This document shows, one piece after another, positions 45,344 to 55,500 of a DNA stretch of 64,000 nt. Within the stretch, counting starts at the first letter, position 1; every line of letters begins with the position of its first letter. This stretch comes from Tangfeifania diversioriginum. Its GTDB lineage: Bacteria > Bacteroidota > Bacteroidia > Bacteroidales > Prolixibacteraceae. The stretch covers positions 62,001-126,000 of the forward strand of contig NZ_FQZE01000001.1 in assembly GCF_900141875.1 (NCBI RefSeq), in the 5' to 3' direction. The position numbers were made by a program, and so were the translations under genes. Below the pieces are notes generated by a model, which worked only from the letters and a program-made list of their open reading frames with translations, had not been told where the DNA came from and searched no databases.

Positions 45344-46410
45344 TACAACAGCCCTCCCACATTGGTTTCAGCAACTGGTTCCAGCGGTTTTACCTGTTCG
45401 TTTTCATTTAACTGGTTCACTCCGGCAACAACTACCTGCTCGTTCACATTAAGTCCGCCGGAAATTCGGATTCTGCCGTCGCCGGTAAGCTGTCCGGTAA
45501 CTACTTCACGTTTTTGCACCCTGCCGTTTGCCTGGTAAACCCAAACGTACGTTTTACCTCCATCGTTAAATAAAGCATTCAAAGGAACACACGACTGCGC
45601 ACCGGCAGGATTTTTCCGAACGATGTTCACCTGAATGTCCATACCCGGCGCCAGTTTGGGCTGACTGGCCGGATTGAGGCGCAGTTGCACTTTGTACAAT
45701 TGATTGTTGTTGGCTTTTCGGCTGTAGCTCAGCAACTGAAGCGGAAATTCACCGGCAGTAACTGCTGGTTGCAGGCCCGAAAAGGAGGTGATGTTTTCCC
45801 GATCAACATACAGTGCAACCGGGATTTCCACTTCCACCTGGTAGTGCCCCACGTCAATCAGTGAAGCCACGGGCATGCCGGCATCCACCAGTTCGTTTTC
45901 CAGGAAATTCACTTGCTGAATGTAGCCCGAAACCGGCGCGGTGAGTTTGGTGTCGTTCAACTGGTCCTTAGCGTTTTTGAGTTGCGCTTCCACCCTTTTT
46001 AAACCAGACACTGCTTTGTCGTAGTCGTTTCCGGCAACACTTTCACGGTTGTGCAGTTCAATCACGCGGTCAGCTTCGGCTTTTACCTGTTCATACTGCG
46101 CCAGAGCGGCTGCCAGTTGCACTTCGTAATCGCGGGTGTCCATTTGGGCAACCACCTGCCCGGTACGCACATAATCGCCCTCCTTCACCAAAATTTTCTG
46201 AATGGGGCCTGCCACGCGGAACGCCAGATTCACCTGGTTGGCCTCATTCACCATTCCCGAATACGTCCTGACCACGAGGGAATCGGACTGTTGAACCGGT
46301 TCAATTTTTATTTTGCGGATAATTTCGGTTTGCCCGTTGTTGTTGCCGGCACAACCGGCCAGCAAAACAAGGCAAAATAGAAGAAATGTGTTGTTTCTTA
46401 AACGTTTCAT
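45343..46410 (-). CDS. RND efflux periplasmic adaptor subunit (lipoprotein)
   Basis: 355 residues. The signal FLLFCLVLLAGCAGN ends in a lipobox Cys. The lipoyl/barrel-sandwich domain (GPIQKILVKEGDYVRTGQVVAQMDTRDYEVQLAAAL), a helical hairpin and beta-barrel (LTAPVSGYIQQVNFLENELVDAG) follow. It bridges the RND pump and the outer-membrane channel encoded downstream. The operon is tight, with each start overlapping the previous stop, and its promoter box lies at 46486-46493. Confidence 0.92.
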   Translation of the reverse strand: MKRLRNNTFLLFCLVLLAGCAGNNNGQTEIIRKIKIEPVQQSDSLVVRTYSGMVNEANQVNLAFRVAGPIQKILVKEGDYVRTGQVVAQMDTRDYEVQLAAALAQYEQVKAEADRVIELHNRESVAGNDYDKAVSGLKRVEAQLKNAKDQLNDTKLTAPVSGYIQQVNFLENELVDAGMPVASLIDVGHYQVEVEIPVALYVDRENITSFSGLQPAVTAGEFPLQLLSYSRKANNNQLYKVQLRLNPASQPKLAPGMDIQVNIVRKNPAGAQSCVPLNALFNDGGKTYVWVYQANGRVQKREVVTGQLTGDGRIRISGGLNVNEQVVVAGVNQLNENEQVKPLEPVAETNVGGLL

Positions 46411-46485
46411 AGCTTATTTTGTGTTAATCTTTAAACTGAATTTTCGCTTGATTTCTGAAAAATCAGCCTAAAGTTAGGGGCTACA

Positions 46486-46493
46486 CAAAGATA
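46486..46493 (-). promoter_or_regulatory. -7 box of the RND adaptor operon
   Basis: TATCTTTG on the minus strand, perfect TAnnTTTG, about 75 bp before ATG 46410. The untranslated leader contains a TGATTT/AAATCA inverted repeat. Confidence 0.5.
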
Positions 46494-46598
46494 ATTTTTG
46501 AAAAGATTCACTGAAGTGATGAAATTGGGGGGTGAAATGCGAAGTGTTGATTTATGGTGGTTACCGAACAGATAATTTTTCTTTAAGAGTTGAATTTA

Positions 46599-46606
46599 TA
46601 TTTTTG
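46599..46606 (+). promoter_or_regulatory. -7 box of the SDR gene
   Basis: TATTTTTG matches TAnnTTTG, 28 bp before ATG 46635. Together with the box at 46486 it makes the 46411-46634 gap a divergent promoter region. Confidence 0.45.
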
Positions 46607-46634
46607 ACACGAAATCGTCAACAAAAAACAGCAA

Positions 46635-47750
46635 ATGCAAAAAATAGTCATCAATGGAGCCAACGGATTTGTTGCCTCGCATTTTATCCGGGAACTTTTG
46701 GAACAAAACTTTGAGGTAATTGCCCTGGTGCGAAATGGAGAAAATCTTTCAGCACAGCAACGAATGCAACAAGTTCTGGAAGAAATCAGCGAAAAGAAAG
46801 GAGTGGATTTCTCCAAATTAAAAGTTTATAGCTATTCACTGTTTGATGAAAATTATTCGCTTACCCAGGAGCAGATTGATACTATTTTTGATGGCAATAT
46901 TCAATTTTTCCATTTTGCTGCCAGCCTGAAATTCAGCGCAAAGGACAAGAATACAATCTTTGAAACAAATGTGGACGGACTGAAAAATTCAGTTCAGTTT
47001 TTTCAAAAATATGCAAAGCCTGATTCGCGGTTTATTTACATGAGTACCGCTTATTCCTGTGGCAAATTTTCAGGTGTATTTGAAGAAAAATTCTACCCGG
47101 AGGAAGAGAAATCACACTTCAGAAATTATTACGAACAATCGAAACGGGTTGCCGAAAATGTGATGATGGAACACATTGAATCCGGCCGGTTAAACGGGCA
47201 TGTGGTGAGGTTGTCGCAGGTTGTTGGAAACAATAAAACCGGTGTGACCAAAACTAATTATGGCATTTTCGATTTGGCCAAACGCCTCTATAATATTTCC
47301 AGCTTGCATCCCAACAACACCCTGCGGATAAAGGTGGACCCCGATGGCACGCAAAACCTCATTGCAATTGACAAAGTAGTTGAAGCATTGATGAATCTAC
47401 TGAAGATAAACGACTTGCCACAGATAATTAATTTAACTGCAAAAAAAGGTGTGAAAAACGAAACCATTGCTGAGTGCATAAACAGGAACCTGCCCATGAA
47501 AATTATCCTGGACAAAAACTTGCAAAAAACGAGCATGAATTCACTGGAAAGGATGATTGCGGTTGGAATGTCGTTCACCGGAAAATATACCGGAATTAAC
47601 CTGCAGTTTGCGCATGAAAACCTGGATAAAATTATGATTTCAGAAAATAACGAAATCACAAAACATTCGCTGTGTAAAATGATGGATTATTTTATGGGTG
47701 AGTTAGCCGACAGCTCCAGCAGCTTAAAAAACTCCAAAACAAACAGTTGA
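46635..47750 (+). CDS. Extended short-chain dehydrogenase/reductase, thioester-reductase-like
   Basis: 371 residues. NAD(P)-binding IVINGANGFVASHFIRELLEQ, FHFAASLKFSAKDKNTIFETNVDGLKN and the active-site YYEQSKRVAEN (Tyr, Lys) match the extended SDR/NAD_binding_4 group that reduces acyl thioesters or modifies lipids and sugars. A typical C-terminal region closes with an Ser-rich tail. It converges with a patatin-like lipase gene, so a role in lipid metabolism is possible but not shown. Confidence 0.82.
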   Translation: MQKIVINGANGFVASHFIRELLEQNFEVIALVRNGENLSAQQRMQQVLEEISEKKGVDFSKLKVYSYSLFDENYSLTQEQIDTIFDGNIQFFHFAASLKFSAKDKNTIFETNVDGLKNSVQFFQKYAKPDSRFIYMSTAYSCGKFSGVFEEKFYPEEEKSHFRNYYEQSKRVAENVMMEHIESGRLNGHVVRLSQVVGNNKTGVTKTNYGIFDLAKRLYNISSLHPNNTLRIKVDPDGTQNLIAIDKVVEALMNLLKINDLPQIINLTAKKGVKNETIAECINRNLPMKIILDKNLQKTSMNSLERMIAVGMSFTGKYTGINLQFAHENLDKIMISENNEITKHSLCKMMDYFMGELADSSSSLKNSKTNS

Positions 47751-47765
47751 TTTAAAATTCACCTG

Positions 47766-48680
47766 TTATTTTTTTTGCTGAAATAAAAATTCACGAATCT
47801 GACGATTTGCAACTTCTCTGCCTGTTTTTATCAGTTTTGATGCTTTATGAAACTCAAATGTTTTGGCCGAGTTGGCCGGAATATTGATGACAATGTCAGG
47901 TTTGTTCAGCTCCAGCACTAAATTTGAAATGCGGGTGAGCATCATGGAAGAGGTGAGTTGCAAAAGCGTGAGATAGCCCTGGTTTTGGTTATCCGATTTT
48001 GGGATGAGCTCCTGAATTTTCTGCTGCAGGTATTCAATACTACTGTTCACATTTATCCACCTGTGCTCGCTGACTTTCTTCTCGCCCGATAAAACTTTCC
48101 TGTTCTCATCCTCATGTTCGGCGGTGTTTTGTTTATCGTCGTATAAATTAACGGCCACAAGAATATCACCATCAGTACGTTTCACATGGCCTACCGGCAC
48201 CGGATCCAGCACGCCGCCGTCCACATATATTCTGTCGCCGGTAGAATAAGGTGTAATAATTGCCGGGATTGCAATGGAGGCCCGTGCGGCTGTGTAAAAA
48301 CTACCGCTAATGAACACCTCCTCTTTCCGGCTGATAACATCTGTTGCAACGGCTGAATACGGAATTTGCATCTCTTCGATGAGCATATCCGGAATCAGTT
48401 CCTTCATTTTATTGAAAACACGGTCACCTTTCAGCAAACCGCTCTGGCTCAGAGTAATGTCCATCAAACTATAAACGTCCTTTTTTTTGAGGGTGCAAAT
48501 CCAGTCGGCATACACATTGAGTTTGTTCATGGCGTAAAAACCGGCAATTAGTGCGCCCATCGAACAACCACTTATTGAGGTAATTTCAAAACCCTGATTT
48601 TCCAGTTCTTCAATAACTCCAATATGTGCCAGGCCACGCGCCCCGCCACTCCCAAGTGCAAGTGCCACTTTTTGTTTCAT
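47766..48680 (-). CDS. Patatin-like phospholipase
   Basis: 304 residues, cytoplasmic form without signal peptide. Oxyanion motif LALGSGGARGLAHIG, nucleophile Ser40 in SISGCSMGALIAG, and the catalytic Asp in YVDGGVLDPVP form the Ser-Asp dyad of the family. It hydrolyses acyl chains from phospholipids. The length is that of the short RssA-like branch. Confidence 0.92.
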   Translation of the reverse strand: MKQKVALALGSGGARGLAHIGVIEELENQGFEITSISGCSMGALIAGFYAMNKLNVYADWICTLKKKDVYSLMDITLSQSGLLKGDRVFNKMKELIPDMLIEEMQIPYSAVATDVISRKEEVFISGSFYTAARASIAIPAIITPYSTGDRIYVDGGVLDPVPVGHVKRTDGDILVAVNLYDDKQNTAEHEDENRKVLSGEKKVSEHRWINVNSSIEYLQQKIQELIPKSDNQNQGYLTLLQLTSSMMLTRISNLVLELNKPDIVINIPANSAKTFEFHKASKLIKTGREVANRQIREFLFQQKK

Positions 48681-48818
48681 GATAAAATACCTTTTAATGA
48701 GAACTTTGCTACAATCTTCCCCCGTTACTGCTACATTAACCTAAAATTACATTATTTTTATTTTTCGCAATTGCTGTAAAACAAATATCTTTCTTTTTAA
48801 AAAACAGTGCCTGAAACA

Positions 48819-49427
48819 ATGCTCATAAAACTTGGGATTTTGCTGGTAGGCTTCACCTATGCAGGAGTTTTACCTTATGCTGTAAAGCGCAGTATTCAAC
48901 ACATTAATTTCGATTTAAAAAAATACACACTCAGCTTTTTAAGCAACAAAAATCTTTACGGTAAAAAATATGTTCGCGCGTATAAGCGCCTTTTATTTGG
49001 TACAGCTATTTTAAATTATCTCTTCTTTTGGCTGCTTTCTCTTTTTTACGATTTAGGTGAATATGAGCGTTTCATGCAGCAAATCGACTACAGCTTTGCG
49101 GTTTTGGCCCTGCTGGCATTTGTTCCCCACAATATTTACCCGTTTAAACGGGAAAACCTGAAAACCAACCTGCAACGCATTATTCATAACTTACTGGCTG
49201 TTATTGTGTTTCTTTCGTTGCCAACACTTGTTGTTTTATTTCAAACGGCCATTTTACCTGAGCTATGGTTTCTTGGAGTAACCGGATTGGCAATTATTGG
49301 CGGAACCGTTTTGCTTACCGCTTTTTCCGTAATTAAAACCGGAGTTAACGGAGTAACTGAAATGCTTTTCATTAATGGAATCAGCATCTGGAGCATTTTT
49401 GTTACCACCCTTACACTTGTTAGTTAA
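48819..49427 (+). CDS. Integral membrane protein of unknown function (DUF998-like)
   Basis: 202 residues from ATG 48819; an in-frame GTG at 48807 is possible. Five to six hydrophobic helices are visible (LGILLVGFTYAGVLPYAV, LLFGTAILNYLFFWLLSLFY, YSFAVLALLAFVPHNI, LLAVIVFLSLPTLVVLFQ, LAIIGGTVLLTAFSVI). The layout resembles DUF998 proteins but I am not certain. A near-consensus TATCTTTC box lies at 48786-48793. It precedes the TetR-led efflux operon but has its own gap. Confidence 0.65.
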   Translation: MLIKLGILLVGFTYAGVLPYAVKRSIQHINFDLKKYTLSFLSNKNLYGKKYVRAYKRLLFGTAILNYLFFWLLSLFYDLGEYERFMQQIDYSFAVLALLAFVPHNIYPFKRENLKTNLQRIIHNLLAVIVFLSLPTLVVLFQTAILPELWFLGVTGLAIIGGTVLLTAFSVIKTGVNGVTEMLFINGISIWSIFVTTLTLVS

Positions 49428-49482
49428 TTTCATGTTATGTATTTCTGCTTTCACCGATAAAATCACCCTTTTTGTAGAAAAC

Positions 49483-49515
49483 TTTCAGCGTTTTTTAAGT
49501 TTTCCCCTAAATTTG
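49483..49515 (+). promoter_or_regulatory. Promoter of the TetR-RND operon (TTTC-N21-TAAATTTG)
   Basis: TTTC (49483-49486), a 21-nt spacer and TAAATTTG (49508-49515) lie 17 bp before the TetR ATG at 49533. Confidence 0.55.
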
Positions 49516-49532
49516 TGCCAAATTCAAAATGA

Positions 49533-50132
49533 ATGGAATTACAGGAAAAAATTATAGAGGAAGCCACACACCAATATTTCCAGTATGGCATACGAAATGT
49601 TACAATGGATGGAATTGCCACCGGGCTGGGCATGTCAAAACGCACTGTTTACGAAATATTTAAGGACAAAAACGAATTAGTACACGAATGTCTTAAAAGT
49701 ATAAAACAAAAACACAATGCAAAAAATCAGGAAATAGTTACTACATCAACCAATGTAATTGAAACCATATTCTCTTTTATGCAGGAAGGAATTAAATCCA
49801 TGAACGCCATTAATCCGGTGTTTTTTCGGGATATGGAAAAATTTTACAACAGCACCTGGAAAAAACTTAAGGAAGAAAATGAAAAAGAAGGCTTCATGCT
49901 GACAACTGAATTGCTAAAGAAAGGAATCAAAGAAGGGCTGTTCAGAGAAGATATTAACATCCAGATTGTTTCAAAACTTTTCCATGAGCAGATAAACCTG
50001 CTGGCCAATGAAGAAATTTTTCCACGCGATGAATTCAATTACACTGACGTATTCCAAAACCTCACTATTAACTTTATGCGGGGCATTTCAACCCAAAAAG
50101 GAATTGACCTCATCGATAAAATACTTGAATAA
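49533..50132 (+). CDS. TetR/AcrR-family regulator
   Basis: 199 residues. The N-terminal HTH (IIEEATHQYFQYGIRNVTMDGIATGLGMSKRTVYEIFKDKNELV) is classic TetR; the C-terminal ligand domain is helical. It is the first gene of an operon encoding an outer-membrane channel (28 bp downstream), adaptor, RND pump and a PG0541 protein, so it most likely represses its own pump operon and is released by a pump substrate. Confidence 0.92.
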   Translation: MELQEKIIEEATHQYFQYGIRNVTMDGIATGLGMSKRTVYEIFKDKNELVHECLKSIKQKHNAKNQEIVTTSTNVIETIFSFMQEGIKSMNAINPVFFRDMEKFYNSTWKKLKEENEKEGFMLTTELLKKGIKEGLFREDINIQIVSKLFHEQINLLANEEIFPRDEFNYTDVFQNLTINFMRGISTQKGIDLIDKILE

Positions 50133-50160
50133 ATTAACATTACAGATAAAACAATTTACC

Positions 50161-51471
50161 ATGAGAAGAAAACAGATTGTAACCGTAATTTTAGTGTTGT
50201 TGATGTGGGGCACAACCTCCGCCCAGGAGAAGCTGACGCTCGACCTGGAAGCCGCCAAAGAGCATGCCCTCAACTACAACCTCACCATAAAAAATTCGGG
50301 GCTGGCAGTTGACCAGTCGCAGCAACAATTATGGGAAGCCATTTCGGCCGGGCTGCCACACATAAATGCCTCGGCCGATTACTCTAATGCTTTGGGGGCC
50401 GAAATCAGCATTCAGTTCGACGAGAACGCACCACCATCGACAATTCCGATTAAGCCCACCAGTAATTTTAACCTGAATGTAAACCAGCTGCTTTTTAACG
50501 GCGGCTACATTGTGGGAATACAAACGGCAAAACTTGCCGAAAAACTCGCTGAAAAAAACCAGTCGAAAACAAAACAGGACATCGTGAGCCAAGTCATTGA
50601 AGGTTACTACCTTGTTTTGCTTTCAGAAGAATCGTTAAAAATACTGGAAACCAATATTGCCAACCTGCGCGAAATTTACCGCAAAACCGAACCCATGGTA
50701 AAAGTGGGAATGATTGAGGAGCTGGAGCTCGATCAGCTGTCGGTTCAGGTAAATTCGCTCGACAATGCGCTGAAATCGGCCGAACGCCAATACGAAATGG
50801 CCAAAAACCTGCTGAGGGTACAGCTGGGAGTTACAGCAGAAACCGAACTGGAGCTCACCGAAACGCTTGCTGAAGTAATGGATGAAAAAAACACAGCCGA
50901 ACTGCTAATGGAAACTTCATTCGACGTGGCTGAAAACATTGACTATCAATTAATGGACGTTCAGGAAGAGATGACCGAAAAGCAGATAAAAATGCAGAAA
51001 GCCAATTATTTGCCCACACTTTCAGGTTATTACAATTACACTGAAAAAATACTGAAACCGGCATTCGACATGTCGCCAAAACACATGGTTGGCCTGCAAA
51101 TGGACATTCCCATTTTTGCAAGTGGCGAAAGGCGCTCCAAAGTACGGCAGGCAAAAATTGATCTGGAAACCACGAGAAACAACAAAGCCCTGCTCGAAGA
51201 CCAGCTTTCTATCCAGTACAAACAACTTCAGTTTAACCTGCGCAGCGCATACGAAAGTCATGAAACACAACAAAAAAATGTGGAAGTTGCAAGAAGGGTT
51301 TACGAAAACATAAAACGAAAATATGAGCAGGGTATGATTTCAGGAATTGAACTTACCACTGCCGACAACAACTACCTGCAGGCCGAAACCGAATACCTGA
51401 ACTCGATGCTGGAAGTACTGCAGGCACAAAATGCACTCAATACACTCACCGGAGAAGTAATTAACAATTAA
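50161..51471 (+). CDS. TolC-like outer-membrane efflux protein
   Basis: 436 residues from ATG 50161, signal peptide RRKQIVTVILVLLMWGTTSAQ. Helical-hairpin repeats are visible (LDLEAAKEHALNYNLTIKNSGLAVDQ; VKVGMIEELELDQLSVQVNSL; YENIKRKYEQGMISGIELTTADNNYLQAE). It is the outer-membrane duct for the pump encoded downstream. An in-frame ATG at 50008 lies inside the TetR gene and is not the start. Confidence 0.92.
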   Translation: MRRKQIVTVILVLLMWGTTSAQEKLTLDLEAAKEHALNYNLTIKNSGLAVDQSQQQLWEAISAGLPHINASADYSNALGAEISIQFDENAPPSTIPIKPTSNFNLNVNQLLFNGGYIVGIQTAKLAEKLAEKNQSKTKQDIVSQVIEGYYLVLLSEESLKILETNIANLREIYRKTEPMVKVGMIEELELDQLSVQVNSLDNALKSAERQYEMAKNLLRVQLGVTAETELELTETLAEVMDEKNTAELLMETSFDVAENIDYQLMDVQEEMTEKQIKMQKANYLPTLSGYYNYTEKILKPAFDMSPKHMVGLQMDIPIFASGERRSKVRQAKIDLETTRNNKALLEDQLSIQYKQLQFNLRSAYESHETQQKNVEVARRVYENIKRKYEQGMISGIELTTADNNYLQAETEYLNSMLEVLQAQNALNTLTGEVINN

Positions 51472-51482
51472 AGAATAATCAG

Positions 51483-52535
51483 ATGAAACAGAATCGTATT
51501 TTAACAATTTTATTCACCCTGGCAGTTGCCGTGCTTGCTTCGTGCTCGCAAGGCACGCAGGAAGAGACTTCAGCTGCCGGCAATGAGCAGCAAAAAGAAC
51601 CGGTTGAAGTTATAAAACTGCAACCTCAAACTATTGCCCGCTCGGTTGACTACCCGGCAACATTAAAAGCTTACGAAGAAGTGCACCTGGTACCGGCCCA
51701 ACCCGGTCGCATCGAGGATATTTTTGTTGAGGTTAGCGACAGGGTAACCAAAGGTACTCCGCTGGTACAAATGGATAAAACCCAGTTGCATCAGGCCGAA
51801 GTACAACTACAAAACCTGAAAGCTGATTTCAATCGCCTCGATACATTGAAACAGTACGGAAGTGTTGCGCAACAACAATACGACCAGGTAAAAACTCAAT
51901 ACGAAGTGGCCAAATCAAACGTAGAATTTCTGAAAGAAAATACGCAGTTGCTGGCACCTTTTAACGGAGTAGTATCAGGCCGTTATTTCGAACCCGGCGA
52001 AATGTATTCCGGTACACCCACCACAACGACCGGGAAAGCCGCGGTACTTTCCATTGTTCAAATCAACCGTTTAAAAGCCATCGTCCCGGTTTCAGAAAAA
52101 CATTTCCCCCAAATAGAAAAAGGGATGGAAACAAATATCAAGGTTGATATTTATCCGGATACAGATTTTACAGGTCGTATCGAACGTGTCCATCCAACCA
52201 TCGACCCTGCCAACCGGACTTTCAATGTAGAAATGGTTATAAATAACCGTGAAGGGTTGCTGCGCCCGGGAATGTTTGCCCGCATCGAATTTGAACTCGA
52301 TAAAGAAGAAGCACTGCTTTTGCCATCAATGGCAGTACTGAAAATGCAGGGATCAAATAACCGGTACCTCTATGTGGAAAAAGATGGCAAGGCTCACCGG
52401 ATTTCTGTAACAATAGGTGACCGTTTCGATGACAACATTGAGGTGATATCCGACGAACTGGAAATGGGCGACAATGTTATCATAACCGGCCAGTCCCGAT
52501 TACTCGATGGAGTGGCCGTTGAGGTTAAAAACTAA
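51483..52535 (+). CDS. RND efflux periplasmic adaptor subunit (lipoprotein)
   Basis: 350 residues. LAVAVLASCSQGT provides a lipobox. The barrel-sandwich (GRIEDIFVEVSDRVTKGTPLVQMDKTQLHQAEVQLQNL), hairpin and LLAPFNGVVSGRYFEPGEM segments are standard. It lies 11 nt after the channel gene and 36 nt before the pump, within the TetR operon. Confidence 0.93.
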   Translation: MKQNRILTILFTLAVAVLASCSQGTQEETSAAGNEQQKEPVEVIKLQPQTIARSVDYPATLKAYEEVHLVPAQPGRIEDIFVEVSDRVTKGTPLVQMDKTQLHQAEVQLQNLKADFNRLDTLKQYGSVAQQQYDQVKTQYEVAKSNVEFLKENTQLLAPFNGVVSGRYFEPGEMYSGTPTTTTGKAAVLSIVQINRLKAIVPVSEKHFPQIEKGMETNIKVDIYPDTDFTGRIERVHPTIDPANRTFNVEMVINNREGLLRPGMFARIEFELDKEEALLLPSMAVLKMQGSNNRYLYVEKDGKAHRISVTIGDRFDDNIEVISDELEMGDNVIITGQSRLLDGVAVEVKN

Positions 52536-52571
52536 AAACTGGAAGAACCTCATCATCTAAAAAAAAATAAT

Positions 52572-55500
52572 ATGAGTATATATAAAAGTGCTGTAAACAA
52601 ACCGATTACCACATTAATGATCTTCACAGCCGTTGTGGTAATGGGAATCTATTCGCTGGTACAGATCCCTGTGGATTTGTATCCCGAAATGGATCCGCCA
52701 TTCATTTCGGTAATGACTACCTACCCGGGAGCCAATGCCAGCGACATAGAAACGAATGTGACCAAAACCATTGAGGATGCCCTCAACTCGGTTGATAACC
52801 TGAAAGAAATTACTTCCACATCATCTGATAACCTTTCGGTAATTAATCTTGAATTTGAATGGGGCTCCAATCTCGACGAGGCCACCAACGACATTCGCGA
52901 TGCAGTTGACCTTGTCATTGATGTTTTACCAGAGGAAACAGAACGACCGCAAATTTTCAAATTCAACACCAGTATGATGCCCATTGTATTTTATGCAGTA
53001 ACGGCCGATGAAAGTTACCCGGGCCTGGAAAAAATACTGGATGAGAAAATTATCAACCCATTGAACCGTATTGAAGGAATTGGTTCAATTGGTATAATGG
53101 GCGCTCCAAACAGGGTTATTTATGTGGAAGCGGATCCATACAAGCTGGAGGCACACAATCTTACCATCGAGCAAATTGGCAACACCATTGCTTCCGAAAA
53201 CATGAACCTGCCCTCGGGAAACGTAAAAATGGGTAAACTCGACTACCAGTTGAGAATCCAGGGCGAATTCAATACCAGTTCGCGCATCAAGGACCTGGTA
53301 GTTGGCAACCTGGCCGGCAAACCGGTTTATGTGCGCGATGTGGCAACGGTACGTGATTCAATTAAAGACCTTTCGCTCGATGAAAAAATCAACGGGGAAA
53401 CAGGTCTGCGCCTTTTTGTGATGAAACAATCGGGAGCCAATACAATGAAAGTGGCACGTGAGGTAAGAGCAAATATGGTTGACCTGCAGAAGGAACTTCC
53501 GCCCGATGTGAAAATAAACCTAATAATGGACACCTCCGAATTTATTGAAGGGTCCATCAACAACCTGTCGCAAACTCTTATGTGGGCCCTGCTCTTTGTG
53601 ATGCTGGTAGTGCTGTTCTTTTTAGGCCGGTGGCGGGCAACCTTCATTATTGTGCTCACCATCCCTATCTCGCTGATTGTAGCCTTCCTTTTCCTTTTTA
53701 TTACCGGAAGCTCAATCAATGTTATCTCGCTCACATCATTGTCCATTGCCATTGGTATGGTGGTTGACGATGCCATTGTAGTGCTCGAAAACATTACCCG
53801 CCACGTGGAACGCGGAGCAACTCCGCGCGAAGCTGCCATTTATGCCACCAACGAAGTTTGGCTCGCGGTAATTATTACTACACTTGTTGTGGTAGCCGTT
53901 TTCTTCCCGCTTACACTTGTGGGCGGCATGACAGGGGTTATCTTCAATCAGCTCGGTTGGATTGTAACCATTACCGTTGTAACCTCCACGCTGGCTGCAA
54001 TTTCGCTCACTCCCATGTTGTCATCAAAATTCCTGAAATTGCGCGAACGCAAGAAAAAAGCTCCGGCTTTAAGTTACGAACGCACTATTGAAAGAGGCTT
54101 GGGAGCTCTCGATAATTTTTATGAAAGGACACTTCGCTGGGTACTGCGGCACAAAGTTTTCACCTTGCTCGCAGCGTTAATCATTTTTGTAGGTTCAATA
54201 TTTTTACTGCAGTTCATCAGCACCGATTTTATGCCGGAAACCGATGAAAGCCGTATTACAGCCGAAGTAGAACTGCAAACCGGTACCCGTGTGGAAGAAA
54301 CCATTAAAACCACCCGTTACCTCGAAGATGTAATTCAGGAGAAATTTCCGGAAGTGGAAATCATGGCAGCATCCTCAGGCTCTGACGACGAAGGCGGCAT
54401 GTTCTCGCTGTTTACCACAACCGGTTCAAACATGATTAACTTTATGATGCGCCTTTCTGACATCGAAGACCGCGAACGTTCGGTTTGGGAAGTTGCAGAT
54501 GGCCTTCGCCAGGAAATTGCAGCTCTCCCCGAAGTAGTAAACTTTTCGGTAGAAACAGCCGGGCAGGGTCTTGGCGGCACTTCCAATACTGTTGATGTTG
54601 AAATTTACGGGTACGATTTTGACGTGACCAATGAGCTGGCGGAAGAATTTCGCATGAAAATGGAAAATGTACCCGGAGCCATCGACGTTCAGGTAAGCCG
54701 CAAAAACGACAAACCGGAACTACAGTTTGTACTCGATCGCGACAAGCTGGCTCTCCACGGACTTACCACAGCGCAGGTTTCAACCAATATCCGCAACAGA
54801 ATCAGTGGAATGGTTGCCTCTCAATATAAAGAAGAAGGCGAGGAGTACGATATCCGCGTGCGATTGAAAGAAGAGTTCAGAAACTCAACCACCGAAATAG
54901 AAGAACTTTCGATGGTAACTCCGGCAGGAACAAGGGTCCGGCTCAAAGAGCTGGGAGAGGTGAAAGAGTACTGGTCGCCGCCAAACATTGAACACAAACG
55001 CCGCGAACGGATCGTAACCGTCTCGGCCAAACCCGACCGTATTGCGCTGGGTGAACTGGCCAACCGGATTAACAGTGAGATTGAAGATATTGAAATCCCA
55101 CAGGAAGTTTTAATCAATGTTGGCGGGGCTTACGAAGATCAACAGGAATCGTTCATGGATCTCGGGCTGCTGATGGTTATCAGTTTAATACTTGTATTCA
55201 TTGTTATGGCCTCGCAGTTTGAGTCATTTGCTATGCCTTTCGTAATTATGTTCTCCATACCATTTGCCTTTACCGGAGTAATTCTGGCGCTCTTTATCAC
55301 CAACACAACATTAAGTTTGGTGGCTGCACTTGGCGCAGTATTGCTGATTGGGATTGTGGTGAAGAACGGCATTGTGCTCATCGATTTTACCAACCTGATG
55401 CGCGACCGGGGAATTGAACTTTACGAAGCTATTGCCATCTCCGGCAAATCAAGGTTGCGCCCGGTACTTATGACCGCTGCCACCACCATTCTGGGAATGC

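Noticed and set aside
44681-45538. Plus-strand open frame of 285 codons
   Set aside because: It is antisense to the RND pump and adaptor genes.
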